Positions 1 through 8,661 of a stretch of 64,000 nucleotides of DNA are shown in pieces (positions within the stretch are counted from its first letter, which is position 1; each line of letters starts with the position of its first letter). The DNA comes from Shewanella sp. UCD-KL21 (GTDB lineage: Bacteria; Pseudomonadota; Gammaproteobacteria; Enterobacterales; Shewanellaceae). The stretch is from positions 62,001 to 126,000 of the forward strand of contig NZ_MPHK01000011.1 in assembly GCF_001957135.1 (NCBI RefSeq), written 5' to 3'. Position numbers and translations under genes: made by a program. The notes under the pieces are model-generated. The model did no database searches. It was not told the DNA's origin and was given only the letters and a program-made list of their open reading frames with translations.

Positions 1-203
1 AGTAACGCGCCCCATTCTTGATTAAAAATGGTCAGATCGCCAGAGGGAATATGTTGCTCCCACAGACATAAGCCTGTGCCATCGAGTGTTGCTGACAGCT
101 TCTCTTCACACAGCTTTAGTTTCTGCTTAAGTGAATCATTCTCTTGGGTGAGTTGATTTAACTGAGCTGTGAGCTGTTGAATTTGTGAAGCCAATGGGTC
201 CAT
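1..203 (-). CDS. PAS-type protein, N-terminal part only (runs off the left edge)
   Basis: The first 67 codons of a minus-strand gene are present; the rest lies left of the window. The ATG at 203-201 is preceded by AAGGA about 12 bases upstream. The first 45 residues are rich in Q, L, E and K with heptad-like spacing and probably form a short coiled coil. They lead into a stretch reading LDGTGLCLWE then FNQEWGALL, which resembles the start of a PAS sensory domain. Proteins of this shape are often diguanylate cyclases or histidine kinases, but the output domain is not visible, so no function is assigned. Confidence 0.6.
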   Translation of the reverse strand, partial: MDPLASQIQQLTAQLNQLTQENDSLKQKLKLCEEKLSATLDGTGLCLWEQHIPSGDLTIFNQEWGAL

Positions 204-311
204 CTGAGAAAATCATCCTTGTGTTAAAACGAACTAAAGCTTGAAAACCAATCCGTGTATCCTTTGTACATTTTACTCATAAATTCGTCAATAATGACAA
301 TGCATGATTAT

Positions 312-356
312 TGATAGCTTATTCTGCCAGTGATAGTTTATTCTGCCAGTGATAGT
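312..356. repeat. Tandem 19-bp repeat, about 2.4 copies
   Basis: The unit TGATAGCTTATTCTGCCAG occurs at 312-330 and again with one mismatch at 331-349, followed by a partial third copy (TGATAGT). It lies in the gap between the PAS gene and the pntB terminator. No function is visible. Confidence 0.75.
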
Positions 357-374
357 AATGAAACGCTTTTTAAT

Positions 375-400
375 AAAAAGGCCGCTAAGCGGCCTTTTTA
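375..400. terminator. Intrinsic terminator after pntB
   Basis: AAAAAGGCCGC - TAA/TTA - GCGGCCTTTTT forms a strong GC stem flanked by A and T runs, so it can work on both strands. It sits 26 bases past the pntB stop codon and ends the minus-strand pnt operon. Confidence 0.9.
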
Positions 401-425
401 GAGTGTTTATCTAACATGTTCAAAA

Positions 426-1805
426 TTAATCAGCTTCTTTTAAGCTCTGGGTGAGCTCAACAATGCCTTTTTTACCATCACCGAATAACATCAGCGCATT
501 ATCCATGGCAAATAATGGGTTAGGCAACCCTGCAAACCCTGGGCTTAATGAACGCTTAATTACCACCACGGTGCGGGCTTTATCGACGTTTAGAATTGGC
601 ATGCCATAGATGGGGCTACCTTTATCTTCACGTGCCATTGGGTTGGTAACATCATTGGCACCAATAACAATCGCCACATCCGTTTGCGCAAATTGTGGAT
701 TAATCTCATCCATTTCAACTAACTGTTCATAAGGCACTTCAGCCTCTGCAAGTAGCACGTTCATATGACCAGGCATACGGCCAGCAACAGGGTGAATAGC
801 GTACTTCACATCTACTCCACGCTCTTGTAAAACGTTAGCAAGCTCTCGAACTGCATGCTGTGCTTGCGCCATGGCTAAACCGTAACCTGGGACAATAACC
901 ACACGTTCAGCGGTTTCTAGCATCATGGCAATTTCATCTGGCGAAGTTGATTTCACTTTACCGGCGTAAATTTCATCAGCATCGACTTTCTCGCCGCCTT
1001 CAGCCATCACACCGAATAAGACATTAAATAATGAACGGTTCATCGCTTTACACATGATTTGGGTGAGGATAATCCCTGATGCACCAACCAGTGAACCAGA
1101 GATAATCAATACCGTATTACCGGTAATGAAACCAGTTGTTGCAGCGGCGATACCAGAATAGGAGTTCAATAGTGCAATAACAACCGGCATATCTGCGCCG
1201 CCAATTGGTACCACTAATAACACACCCAATACCACAGCCACAGCCACTAAAGCATACATTAAGCTGACGTTAGCAGGGTTAATGACTAGCGCAATGGCTA
1301 AGCCAAACGCAGTGATAAGCAGCAGCGCGTTAAGGATTTTATTACCAGGAACTTTGATTGGATTACCTGAAATAAGCTCTTGCAGCTTAGCAAAAGCCAC
1401 AAATGAACCTGAAAGGGTAACAGCACCAATAATAATCGTCGCGCCGATAGAAATTAACGCGACCATGCTAGTGGCTGCAGTAGGGTCAAGGAAACTTGCC
1501 GCTGCAATCGCGAGTGAGGCGCCACCACCAAAACCGTTTAGTAGGGCAACCATTTGTGGCATGTCGGTGACTTTAATTTTAGTCGCCATCACCGCGCCAA
1601 TAGTGCCACCTAATAGCACGCCGGCAATGATCCACTCATAGCTAAGAATGCTTTGGTCAAATAGGGTTACCACCACAGCAATAAACATACCCATGGCTGA
1701 TAATTGGTTGCCACGAACCGCAGTTTTAGGTTTTGTCAGTCCTTTAATACCAAGAATAAACAGGACTGCGGCAACAAGGTAAGCCAAATAAATAATTGTT
1801 GTCAT
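426..1805 (-). CDS. pntB: NAD(P) transhydrogenase subunit beta
   Basis: This 459-residue protein is the beta subunit of the proton-translocating transhydrogenase in the inner membrane. The enzyme uses the proton-motive force to drive hydride transfer from NADH to NADP+. The N-terminal two thirds are hydrophobic (domain II, several TM helices). The C-terminal NADP(H)-binding domain III shows GYGLAMAQAQ, the AGRMPGHMNVLLAEA segment and GANDVTNP. Length equals the usual PntB (about 460). It is the last gene of pntA1-pntA2-pntB, five bases after the pntA2 stop, with AGAGGAAA ahead of its ATG. A terminator follows. Confidence 0.97.
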   Translation of the reverse strand: MTTIIYLAYLVAAVLFILGIKGLTKPKTAVRGNQLSAMGMFIAVVVTLFDQSILSYEWIIAGVLLGGTIGAVMATKIKVTDMPQMVALLNGFGGGASLAIAAASFLDPTAATSMVALISIGATIIIGAVTLSGSFVAFAKLQELISGNPIKVPGNKILNALLLITAFGLAIALVINPANVSLMYALVAVAVVLGVLLVVPIGGADMPVVIALLNSYSGIAAATTGFITGNTVLIISGSLVGASGIILTQIMCKAMNRSLFNVLFGVMAEGGEKVDADEIYAGKVKSTSPDEIAMMLETAERVVIVPGYGLAMAQAQHAVRELANVLQERGVDVKYAIHPVAGRMPGHMNVLLAEAEVPYEQLVEMDEINPQFAQTDVAIVIGANDVTNPMAREDKGSPIYGMPILNVDKARTVVVIKRSLSPGFAGLPNPLFAMDNALMLFGDGKKGIVELTQSLKEAD

Positions 1806-1810
1806 TGAGT

Positions 1811-2092
1811 CTATTTCCTCTTGAACATAGCGAGCATACGGTTGGTGACCATGTAACCACCGACCACATTGATGGTAGCCAGCACTACGGCGATAAAGCC
1901 AAGTACATTCACCATAATGCCACCGCCAGAACCTGCTGACAGTAGGGCGCCCACCAGTGAAATACCTGAAATAGCATTCGAACCAGACATTAATGGCGTG
2001 TGCAGTGTCGGTGGTACTTTCGTGATCAGCTCAACACCTAAAAATACTGCGACGACAAAAAGCGTCAGTAATAATAGTAAGGTCATATCCAT
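1811..2092 (-). CDS. pntA2: NAD(P) transhydrogenase alpha subunit, membrane part
   Basis: The 93 residues contain about three hydrophobic helices (roughly 3-20, 40-58 and 60-84) and match the C-terminal membrane region of E. coli-type PntA. Here that region is a separate polypeptide, as in the three-subunit enzyme of Rhodospirillum rubrum (PntAA, PntAB, PntB). The start ATG shares one base with the stop of the upstream gene (TAATG), so translation is probably coupled and the two halves made in equal amounts. The small gene is complete, not a fragment: it has its own start and is placed between the two other subunits. Confidence 0.93.
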   Translation of the reverse strand: MDMTLLLLLTLFVVAVFLGVELITKVPPTLHTPLMSGSNAISGISLVGALLSAGSGGGIMVNVLGFIAVVLATINVVGGYMVTNRMLAMFKRK

Positions 2093-3285
2093 TATGCTTT
2101 TTCCTCTACACTGGTGTCAGCTTCAGGCGTTGCTAAAGGCGCAAGACCCAATAAATCTCTTAGGCGAGCACTGGTGACTTCTTTGCCATGGGCAACAACA
2201 GTGTCTCTAACAATTTCGTCTTCAAAATCAAGAACCAGTTCACCTTCTTTACTGACGATTAAGTTCAGTAAGTTCTCGACATTTTTACCATACATTTGGC
2301 TGGCATGATTCGCAGCAGTGCTAGGTACGTTAGATGGCCCTAAGATCATCACGCCATTATGCATCACAACTTCATCAACGCGGGTTAATTCACAGTTGCC
2401 ACCTGATTCTGCGGCTAAATCAACAATGATGGTGCCATTTTTCATGCCATCAAGCATTTCTTTGGTGATAAGCACCGGCGCTTTACGGCCAGGAATGGCT
2501 GCTGTGGTAATCACAATATCTTGTTGTGCTAACACATTCGCCATCGCTTGTTGTTGACGCTTTAAAAAGTCATCACTTTGCTCGGTAGCATAGCCACCTT
2601 TGGTTTCGGTGTTTTCTGCTTCGATATCAAGCTCAACTGGTTTTGCGCCAACAGAAATAATCTGCTCGCGCGCTGCAGGGCGAATATCATAGGCTTCGAC
2701 AACTGCACCGAGACGCTTAGCGGTTGCACAGGCCTGAAGACCTGCAACACCCACACCCATGATAAAGGCGCGAGTGGGTTTTAATGTCCCAGCCGCTGTC
2801 ATCATCATTGGAAATAAACGCGGCGCTTTATGAGCGGCGAGTAACACAGCTTTATAGCCTGAAATCGTTGCCATTGATGACAAGATATCCATGCTTTGAG
2901 CGCGAGTAATACGCGGAATTAATTCTAAGGCAATCGCGCTGCCACCCGTGTCTGCAATAGCTTGTGCATTCTGAGGATTAATCAGTGGGTCCATCATGCC
3001 AATAACCAATTGATGAGGCTTGATTACAGCTTTAATTTCATCAAATTGATCACCCTTACAGTTAACCACGGTCAGGATATCGGCATCTGCGAGTAATGCT
3101 TCTCTTGAAGAAGCAATCGTGGCTCCAACCTTGACATAATCGTCGTCGGTAAAGCCTGCGTTTTGTCCAGCGCCTGATTCTACGATCACTTGTAGCTGTT
3201 TTTTCAATAATGCGGTCACATTGGCAGGGATTAACGCAACACGTAACTCACCTGGGTGACTCTCTTTCGGTAGACCTAATTTCAA
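2092..3285 (-). CDS. pntA1: NAD(P) transhydrogenase alpha subunit, soluble NAD-binding part
   Basis: This 397-residue protein is the peripheral domain I that binds NAD(H). It is related to alanine dehydrogenase: the N-terminus has KESHPGELRVAL and the Rossmann motif GVGVAGLQACATAKRLGA is followed by the acidic residue of EAYDIRP. It ends just where the membrane helices of a one-piece PntA (about 510 residues) would begin; those are encoded by the next gene with a one-base TAATG overlap. It is first in the minus-strand pnt operon; the promoter should lie in the divergent gap shared with cysJ. Confidence 0.95.
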   Translation of the reverse strand: MKLGLPKESHPGELRVALIPANVTALLKKQLQVIVESGAGQNAGFTDDDYVKVGATIASSREALLADADILTVVNCKGDQFDEIKAVIKPHQLVIGMMDPLINPQNAQAIADTGGSAIALELIPRITRAQSMDILSSMATISGYKAVLLAAHKAPRLFPMMMTAAGTLKPTRAFIMGVGVAGLQACATAKRLGAVVEAYDIRPAAREQIISVGAKPVELDIEAENTETKGGYATEQSDDFLKRQQQAMANVLAQQDIVITTAAIPGRKAPVLITKEMLDGMKNGTIIVDLAAESGGNCELTRVDEVVMHNGVMILGPSNVPSTAANHASQMYGKNVENLLNLIVSKEGELVLDFEDEIVRDTVVAHGKEVTSARLRDLLGLAPLATPEADTSVEEKA

Positions 3286-3624
3286 AAGGACAACCTCTTA
3301 GTTATTTTGATAGGGAAGGGTCGGGTCGTTTGAGTACTTATTACATAACTGTTTTAAATACTCATTTTTTAAAGTGCCTTTTATGAAGCACAATTTTTTT
3401 AAGTGCCTCATTCTGGCAATTATTAGGTTTGAAACAAGTAATTAATGCGCTAAATCACATTTTTACCGAGGTCTGACCTAAAAGTTTGCACTAGACCACA
3501 CTTTTGTAGCTTAAAAATGCAGCTTTGCATATTCCTTAATGGAATAAAGAATCAACTTTTAGTCTTTTTTGGTTTTAAAGAATCGGAGTAATCTGATGAT
3601 ATTAAACTGTTATAGGGCTCTCCA
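3286..3624. promoter_or_regulatory. Divergent intergenic region pntA1 / cysJ
   Basis: This 339-base AT-rich gap must hold promoters for the pnt operon (minus) and cysJIH (plus). By analogy with other gammaproteobacteria a CysB site is expected upstream of cysJ, but the CysB motif is too degenerate to locate by eye. Only a short imperfect direct repeat (AAGTGCCT at about 3379 and 3400) stands out. Confidence 0.4.
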
Positions 3625-5409
3625 ATGTTGTTAAAAGAACTTTCTTCATTCGCATCGCCATTGTCTCAAGGACAAGTCGACAAGCTAAAACAGCTCACTT
3701 CTGAATTATCTGCGGTGCAATTAGCTTGGGTAAGTGGCTATTTGGCAGCATCTTCAAACCAAGGGCTGGTATCGGCAGAACCTGAGGCCAGTGCTGCGCA
3801 AACCGTGACCATTTTATTTGGTAGTCAAACCGGTAACGGTCAAGGTATCGCTAAAGAGTTAGCTGCTAAGGCATCCGCTAAAGGTTTTGCGGTTAATTTA
3901 AGCTCAATGGCTGATTACAATGTGCGTCAGCTAAAGCAAGAAACCATTTTGATTGCGGTGGTCAGTACCCATGGCGAGGGTGAAGCGCCAGATGATGCTA
4001 TTGAATTACATAAGTTCCTTGCTTCAAAAAGAGTGCCTAAGTTAGATCAACTTAACTTTTCAATTTTGGCCTTAGGTGATTCAAGCTATGAGTTTTATTG
4101 CCAAACAGGCAAAGACTTTAGCGAACGCTTATCTGCTTTAGGGGCAAAAGAATTATTGCCTCTTGTTGAGTGTGATGTTGATTACGAAGAAGCTTCAGAG
4201 CAATGGCTTGAGTCGGTAATAACAGCGGTTGAGCCATTAGTTGAAACTAGCAGTGCTAGTGTGGTGTCAATTGATACAGCCAAGTCTGCGGGTGAAAGCG
4301 AATTTACCAAGCAAAATTCTTATGAAGCAGAAGTGTTATTAAGTCAAAAGCTCACCGGTCGTGATTCAGATCGTGATGTTCGCCATGTAGAAATCGATTT
4401 AGGCGAATCAGGTATTAATTATCAAGTGGGTGATGCCTTAGGTATTTGGTTTACCAATAACGAGGCTTTAGTCACTGAAGTGATAAGCGGTCTAGCATTA
4501 GACGGCGCAGCTGAAGTTGTTGTGAGTAAAAATACCTTATCACTACAACAGGCACTAACAGATAAAAAAGAGCTAACCCAACTTTACCCAGGTCTTGTGA
4601 CGGCATGGGCAGAGCTTGCGGGGAATGCAGAGCTTAGCGCGATTGCTGCAGATAAAGAGCAAACTCGCCAGTTTGTATTAGGTCATCAATTAGCGGACTT
4701 AATCAGTTTGTATCCAGTAAAAATCGATGCTGCAACCTTAGTGAGTTTATTACGCCCATTAACACCGCGTTTGTATTCCATTGCTTCTAGCCAAGCAGAA
4801 GTTGAAAACGAAGTGCATTTAACCGTGGCACTGGTTGAAGATGAACGTGCAGGTCAAGCGCGTTTTGGCGGCGCTTCGCACTTCTTAGCTTCAGCCGAAG
4901 AAGGTCAGCAAGTTAAGGTGTACGTTGAACCCAATAAGCATTTCCGTTTGCCAGAAAATAGCGATACTCCAGTGATCATGGTTGGCCCAGGCACGGGTGT
5001 AGCGCCATTTAGAGCCTTTATGCAACAACGCGCTGCCGACGGCGTTAACAGCGATAGCTGGTTATTTTTCGGTAATCCGCATTTCGAGCAAGACTTCTTA
5101 TACCAAGTTGAGTGGCAACAGTACCTAAAAGCGGGCGATTTATCGCACTTAGATGTGGCTTTCTCACGTGATCAACAACATAAAATTTATGTGCAGCATC
5201 GTATTGCTGAGCAAGGTGAAGCGATTTGGGCATGGCTACAAAATGGCGCGCATTTCTATATCTGTGGCGATGCAGAGCGTATGGCAAAAGATGTCCATCA
5301 AGCCTTATTAGATGTAGCGGTTAAGTATGGCGGTTTAGATGCACAAGGCGCTGAGGAGTACCTTGAAGAGCTGCGCAGTGCGAAACGTTATCAAAAAGAC
5401 GTTTACTAA
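3625..5409 (+). CDS. cysJ: Sulfite reductase (NADPH) flavoprotein alpha subunit
   Basis: CysJ passes electrons from NADPH through FAD and FMN to the CysI haemoprotein, which reduces sulfite to sulfide. The 594-residue protein (family about 600) has an N-terminal flavodoxin domain with the FMN phosphate loop FGSQTGNGQGIAKELA near residues 68-84. It continues with an FAD domain (RLYSIASS) and an NADPH domain (GPGTGVAPFRAFMQQR). The C-terminus has the typical YLEELRSAKRYQKDVY. It is the first gene of cysJIH, 100 bases ahead of cysI. Cytoplasmic. Confidence 0.97.
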   Translation: MLLKELSSFASPLSQGQVDKLKQLTSELSAVQLAWVSGYLAASSNQGLVSAEPEASAAQTVTILFGSQTGNGQGIAKELAAKASAKGFAVNLSSMADYNVRQLKQETILIAVVSTHGEGEAPDDAIELHKFLASKRVPKLDQLNFSILALGDSSYEFYCQTGKDFSERLSALGAKELLPLVECDVDYEEASEQWLESVITAVEPLVETSSASVVSIDTAKSAGESEFTKQNSYEAEVLLSQKLTGRDSDRDVRHVEIDLGESGINYQVGDALGIWFTNNEALVTEVISGLALDGAAEVVVSKNTLSLQQALTDKKELTQLYPGLVTAWAELAGNAELSAIAADKEQTRQFVLGHQLADLISLYPVKIDAATLVSLLRPLTPRLYSIASSQAEVENEVHLTVALVEDERAGQARFGGASHFLASAEEGQQVKVYVEPNKHFRLPENSDTPVIMVGPGTGVAPFRAFMQQRAADGVNSDSWLFFGNPHFEQDFLYQVEWQQYLKAGDLSHLDVAFSRDQQHKIYVQHRIAEQGEAIWAWLQNGAHFYICGDAERMAKDVHQALLDVAVKYGGLDAQGAEEYLEELRSAKRYQKDVY

Positions 5410-5509
5410 ATACAGACTGAATGAGTTCGAAATAAGCATAACGAAAATAATATTCACGCTGGTGATGTGATATCCCCAGCGTCATAAAAGCATTGATAGA
5501 GGCCACAGG

Positions 5510-7201
5510 ATGAGTGAGCAAAAGTTAGCAGTAAATGAATATTTAAAAACCGACAGTGATTACCTGCGCGGCACCATTAAAGAAGGCTTAGATACCCAAG
5601 TTACCGGTTCGTTTAGCGATGGTGATCAGCAGTTGATCAAATTCCACGGCTTTTATCAACAAGACGATCGTGATTTGCGTATCGAGCGCAAAGAGCAAAA
5701 ACTTGAGCCGCTATACAGCTTCATGTTGCGTGCCCGTGTGCCTGGTGGCATTTGTAGTCCTGAGCAATGGTTAGATGTGGATAAAATCTCATCAACGCTA
5801 ACCACATCAAACAGTATTCGTTTGACCACCCGTCAAACCTTTCAATACCACGGTATTCCAAAGCGTAATTTAAAAACGCTGATCCAAGGCCTTGATCGAG
5901 CGGCGTTAGATTCTATTGCGGCCTGTGGAGACGTTAACCGCAACGTAATGTGTAACCCAAACCCAATCGAGTCGAAGTTACATCAACAGGCTTACGCGGT
6001 GGCCAAAGAGTTATCAGATCATTTGCTGCCTCATACCCATGCCTATGCTGAAATTTGGTTAGATAAAGAAAAGCTGCTTGATACCGAAACTAACGAGCCT
6101 GTGTACGGTAAAACCTACTTGCCACGTAAGTTTAAAATGGCCGTAGCTGTGCCACCTGACAATGATGTGGATGTATACACCAATGATTTAGGCTTTATTG
6201 CAGTGGCAGAGGCCGGTGAATTAGTTGGCTTCAACTTAGTTGCTGGTGGCGGTATGGGCTCAACCCATGGTGAGGTGGAGACTTTCCCGCGTCTAGCGGA
6301 TGATTTTGGCTTTATTAAAACTGACGATGTGATTAAATTCGCTGAAGCGGTCATGACAGTACAGCGTGACTGGGGTAACCGCGTTAATCGTAAGCGTTCA
6401 CGCTTAAAGTACACCATTGTTGATCATGGGGTTGCAGAGTTTAAAGCGGAAGTTGAAAAGCGTGCCGGGGTGAGTTTTGAGCCTAAACGTGAGGTGGTAA
6501 TTGGCGATCGTGGCGACCGTTATGGCTGGGTAAAAGGCTTAGATAACAACTGGCATCTAACCTTATTTATTGAAAGTGGCCGCATTAAAGATGAACCCGG
6601 TCAAACGCTGCAAACAGGTTTAAGAGAAATCGCTAAAATCCATAAAGGTGATTTTAGAATGACCTCTAATCAGAACATGATTATTGCTGGGGTTGCTGAG
6701 CAAGATAAAGCGGCAATAGAAGATTTAGCCCGCAAACATGGATTTTTTGGCAAGGTTATCAGTCAAACCCGTGGTCATTCAATTGCCTGCGTGGCGCTGC
6801 CTACCTGTCCATTAGCCATGGCCGAAGCAGAAAGATATTTCCCCGAGTTTATTGACCATATTGATGCGCTGCAAGCTAAGCACGGTATTAGTGAGCAAGC
6901 TATTGTGGTGAGAATGACAGGTTGCCCTAATGGCTGTGCGAGACCGTTTGCGGCCGAAATTGGCTTAGTAGGTAAAGCGCCAGGCCGTTATAACTTGTAT
7001 TTAGGTGCAAGCTTTGAAGGCACACGACTTAATAAGATGTACAAAGAGAATATTCAAGAAGCTGAAATTTTAGCTGAGTTAGACAGAATATTCGGATTGT
7101 ATGTACTAGAACGTGATGCGGGTGAAACCTTCGGTAACTTTACAGTTCGTTTTGGCATTATCAAAGCAGTGAACGATGCAGCTGTAGATTTTCATGGCTA
7201 A
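5510..7201 (+). CDS. cysI: Sulfite reductase (NADPH) haemoprotein beta subunit
   Basis: CysI (563 residues) carries the coupled [4Fe-4S] cluster and siroheme that reduce sulfite to sulfide by six electrons. The four cluster cysteines are visible as CVALPTC (C-x5-C) and TGCPNGC (C-x3-C) in the last third of the protein. The siroheme-contacting [16 protein letters not shown] segment near residues 103-114 is also present. A good ribosome site (AGAGGCCACAGG) precedes the ATG. The 3' end overlaps an open upstream extension of cysH. Siroheme for this enzyme would need the product of cobA at 11.6 kb. Confidence 0.97.
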   Translation: MSEQKLAVNEYLKTDSDYLRGTIKEGLDTQVTGSFSDGDQQLIKFHGFYQQDDRDLRIERKEQKLEPLYSFMLRARVPGGICSPEQWLDVDKISSTLTTSNSIRLTTRQTFQYHGIPKRNLKTLIQGLDRAALDSIAACGDVNRNVMCNPNPIESKLHQQAYAVAKELSDHLLPHTHAYAEIWLDKEKLLDTETNEPVYGKTYLPRKFKMAVAVPPDNDVDVYTNDLGFIAVAEAGELVGFNLVAGGGMGSTHGEVETFPRLADDFGFIKTDDVIKFAEAVMTVQRDWGNRVNRKRSRLKYTIVDHGVAEFKAEVEKRAGVSFEPKREVVIGDRGDRYGWVKGLDNNWHLTLFIESGRIKDEPGQTLQTGLREIAKIHKGDFRMTSNQNMIIAGVAEQDKAAIEDLARKHGFFGKVISQTRGHSIACVALPTCPLAMAEAERYFPEFIDHIDALQAKHGISEQAIVVRMTGCPNGCARPFAAEIGLVGKAPGRYNLYLGASFEGTRLNKMYKENIQEAEILAELDRIFGLYVLERDAGETFGNFTVRFGIIKAVNDAAVDFHG

Positions 7202-7226
7202 TGCGTTAGCTACAGAGGTTAACACG

Positions 7227-7967
7227 ATGATTAATCACAATGAGTTGCAAGCACTATTAACTGCTCCGAAGTCAGAGCAAAAAATAGTGCTAGAAAAAGT
7301 GAATCGCTTTTTAGCCGATTTAACCGCGCAAGAGCGAGTCACTTGGGGATTAGCTTTTTTGCCTGGCGAACATGCTTTATCGTCAAGTTTTGGTATTCAA
7401 GCTGCCGTTATGTTGCATATGGTAAGCCAAGCGCAGACAGATATTCCGGTCATTTTAACTGACACCGGATACTTGTTTGCAGAAACCTATCAATTTATTG
7501 ATGAGCTAACCCAAAGACTGGATTTAAACCTACAGGTATTTCGCGCACAGCAGTCATCAGCATGGCAAGAGGCGCGTTACGGTAAGCTTTGGGAACAAGA
7601 TCTTGAAGGGTTAGAAAAGTATAATCGCATTAATAAAGTGGAACCTATGCAACGTGCTTTGGCTGAGCTGAATGTCGGCACTTGGTTTGCCGGGCTGCGT
7701 CGCTCACAAGCCAGTAGCCGTGAAGCACTGCCGATTCTTGCAATACATGGTGATAAATATAAGTTGCTGCCCATTATTGAATGGAGCAACAAAGATGTGC
7801 ATGAGTATTTAACTGAACATGAACTCCCTTACCACCCGCTGTGGGAAAAGGGATATGTTTCAGTTGGTGACACTCATTCAAGTAAGCCGCTTGAATTAGG
7901 GATGAGCGAAGAAGAAACCCGATTCAATGGTTTGAAGCGTGAATGTGGATTACATTACGAAATTTAG
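7227..7967 (+). CDS. cysH: Phosphoadenosine phosphosulfate reductase
   Basis: CysH reduces PAPS to sulfite with thioredoxin, one step before CysJI. Motifs include [15 protein letters not shown] near residue 55, [12 protein letters not shown], and the C-terminal KRECGLH with the catalytic cysteine. The ATG at 7227 is chosen because AGAGG lies eight bases upstream and the resulting 246 residues match the family length. An in-frame ATG at 7194, overlapping cysI, would add 11 residues but has no clear ribosome site. No extra [4Fe-4S] CC pairs are present, as expected for PAPS rather than APS reductase. Confidence 0.95.
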   Translation: MINHNELQALLTAPKSEQKIVLEKVNRFLADLTAQERVTWGLAFLPGEHALSSSFGIQAAVMLHMVSQAQTDIPVILTDTGYLFAETYQFIDELTQRLDLNLQVFRAQQSSAWQEARYGKLWEQDLEGLEKYNRINKVEPMQRALAELNVGTWFAGLRRSQASSREALPILAIHGDKYKLLPIIEWSNKDVHEYLTEHELPYHPLWEKGYVSVGDTHSSKPLELGMSEEETRFNGLKRECGLHYEI

Positions 7968-7993
7968 CCAATTGCAGGTTAGTCATTTGGTTA

Positions 7994-8028
7994 TAAAAAT
8001 ATCAGTCCAATGAGGCTGATATTTTTTT
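7994..8028 (+). terminator. Intrinsic terminator after cysH
   Basis: AAAAATATCAG and CTGATATTTTTTT form an 11-bp stem around a ten-base loop (TCCAATGAGG) with a T-rich 3' arm, 26 bases beyond the cysH stop. It closes the cysJIH unit. Confidence 0.85.
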
Positions 8029-8661
8029 GAGTTTAATATTTTTTGGGACTCAATAAAAGAGTCAATAGGGATGTTGAACGCAACATATGGGTCGCTAAGG
8101 TTAATATTTACTGCTAATGCGAGCGCTTATTATTAATCGCTAGCATTGCTTTCGACCAAAGTATTAAAACCAATGACTGATATTTACCTCTGTTGCTTTA
8201 TATCGTGATATTTAGCCAAAAACAATTAGGCATTTGTTAATTCTATAGTCTAGATTAAGAAGTTCCCGTAGATGGTTTTGTCGACACTTTAGGCATGTTT
8301 TTGCACGCCACGTACCTCCAAAGCCTCGCTCGTAAAACGAGTGTGTAGTGATTGGCTTGCTAGCGTAAGCATAATCTTTTGGTTGTCTCGGTTGGTCTTA
8401 ATTGTGGCCAACCGAGCAACCTTCCCCTGTAATACATCATCTGCTTTTATATCCTCATAACCGTTTTTTTAATACAGCCCTTGATGATTAATATTTGTTT
8501 AGTTCCAGTGCTTTGTCATTCATCGATATGATTTGAAGATAAAAAGTGTGCTAAATTATTGCCATGCTTAACCTATTTGAGTTATTGGCATTAACTAAGC
8601 ATTTACTCTCAAGGAAGAGTGACTTGTTATTACTTACATGTGAATTATGGAGCACAAAATA
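8029..8661. other. Long intergenic region with consecutive hairpins
   Basis: These 633 bases have no convincing ORF. Between 8329 and 8421 three inverted repeats follow each other: CTCGT-AAA-ACGAG at 8329-8341, an interrupted palindrome GCTTgCTAGCGtAAGC at 8355-8370, and a long stem GGTTGtCTCGGTTGG / CCAACCGAGCAACC at 8381-8421. No T-tract follows the last stem, so it is not a plain terminator. The region could be an untranslated leader or a small RNA gene. Confidence 0.45.
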
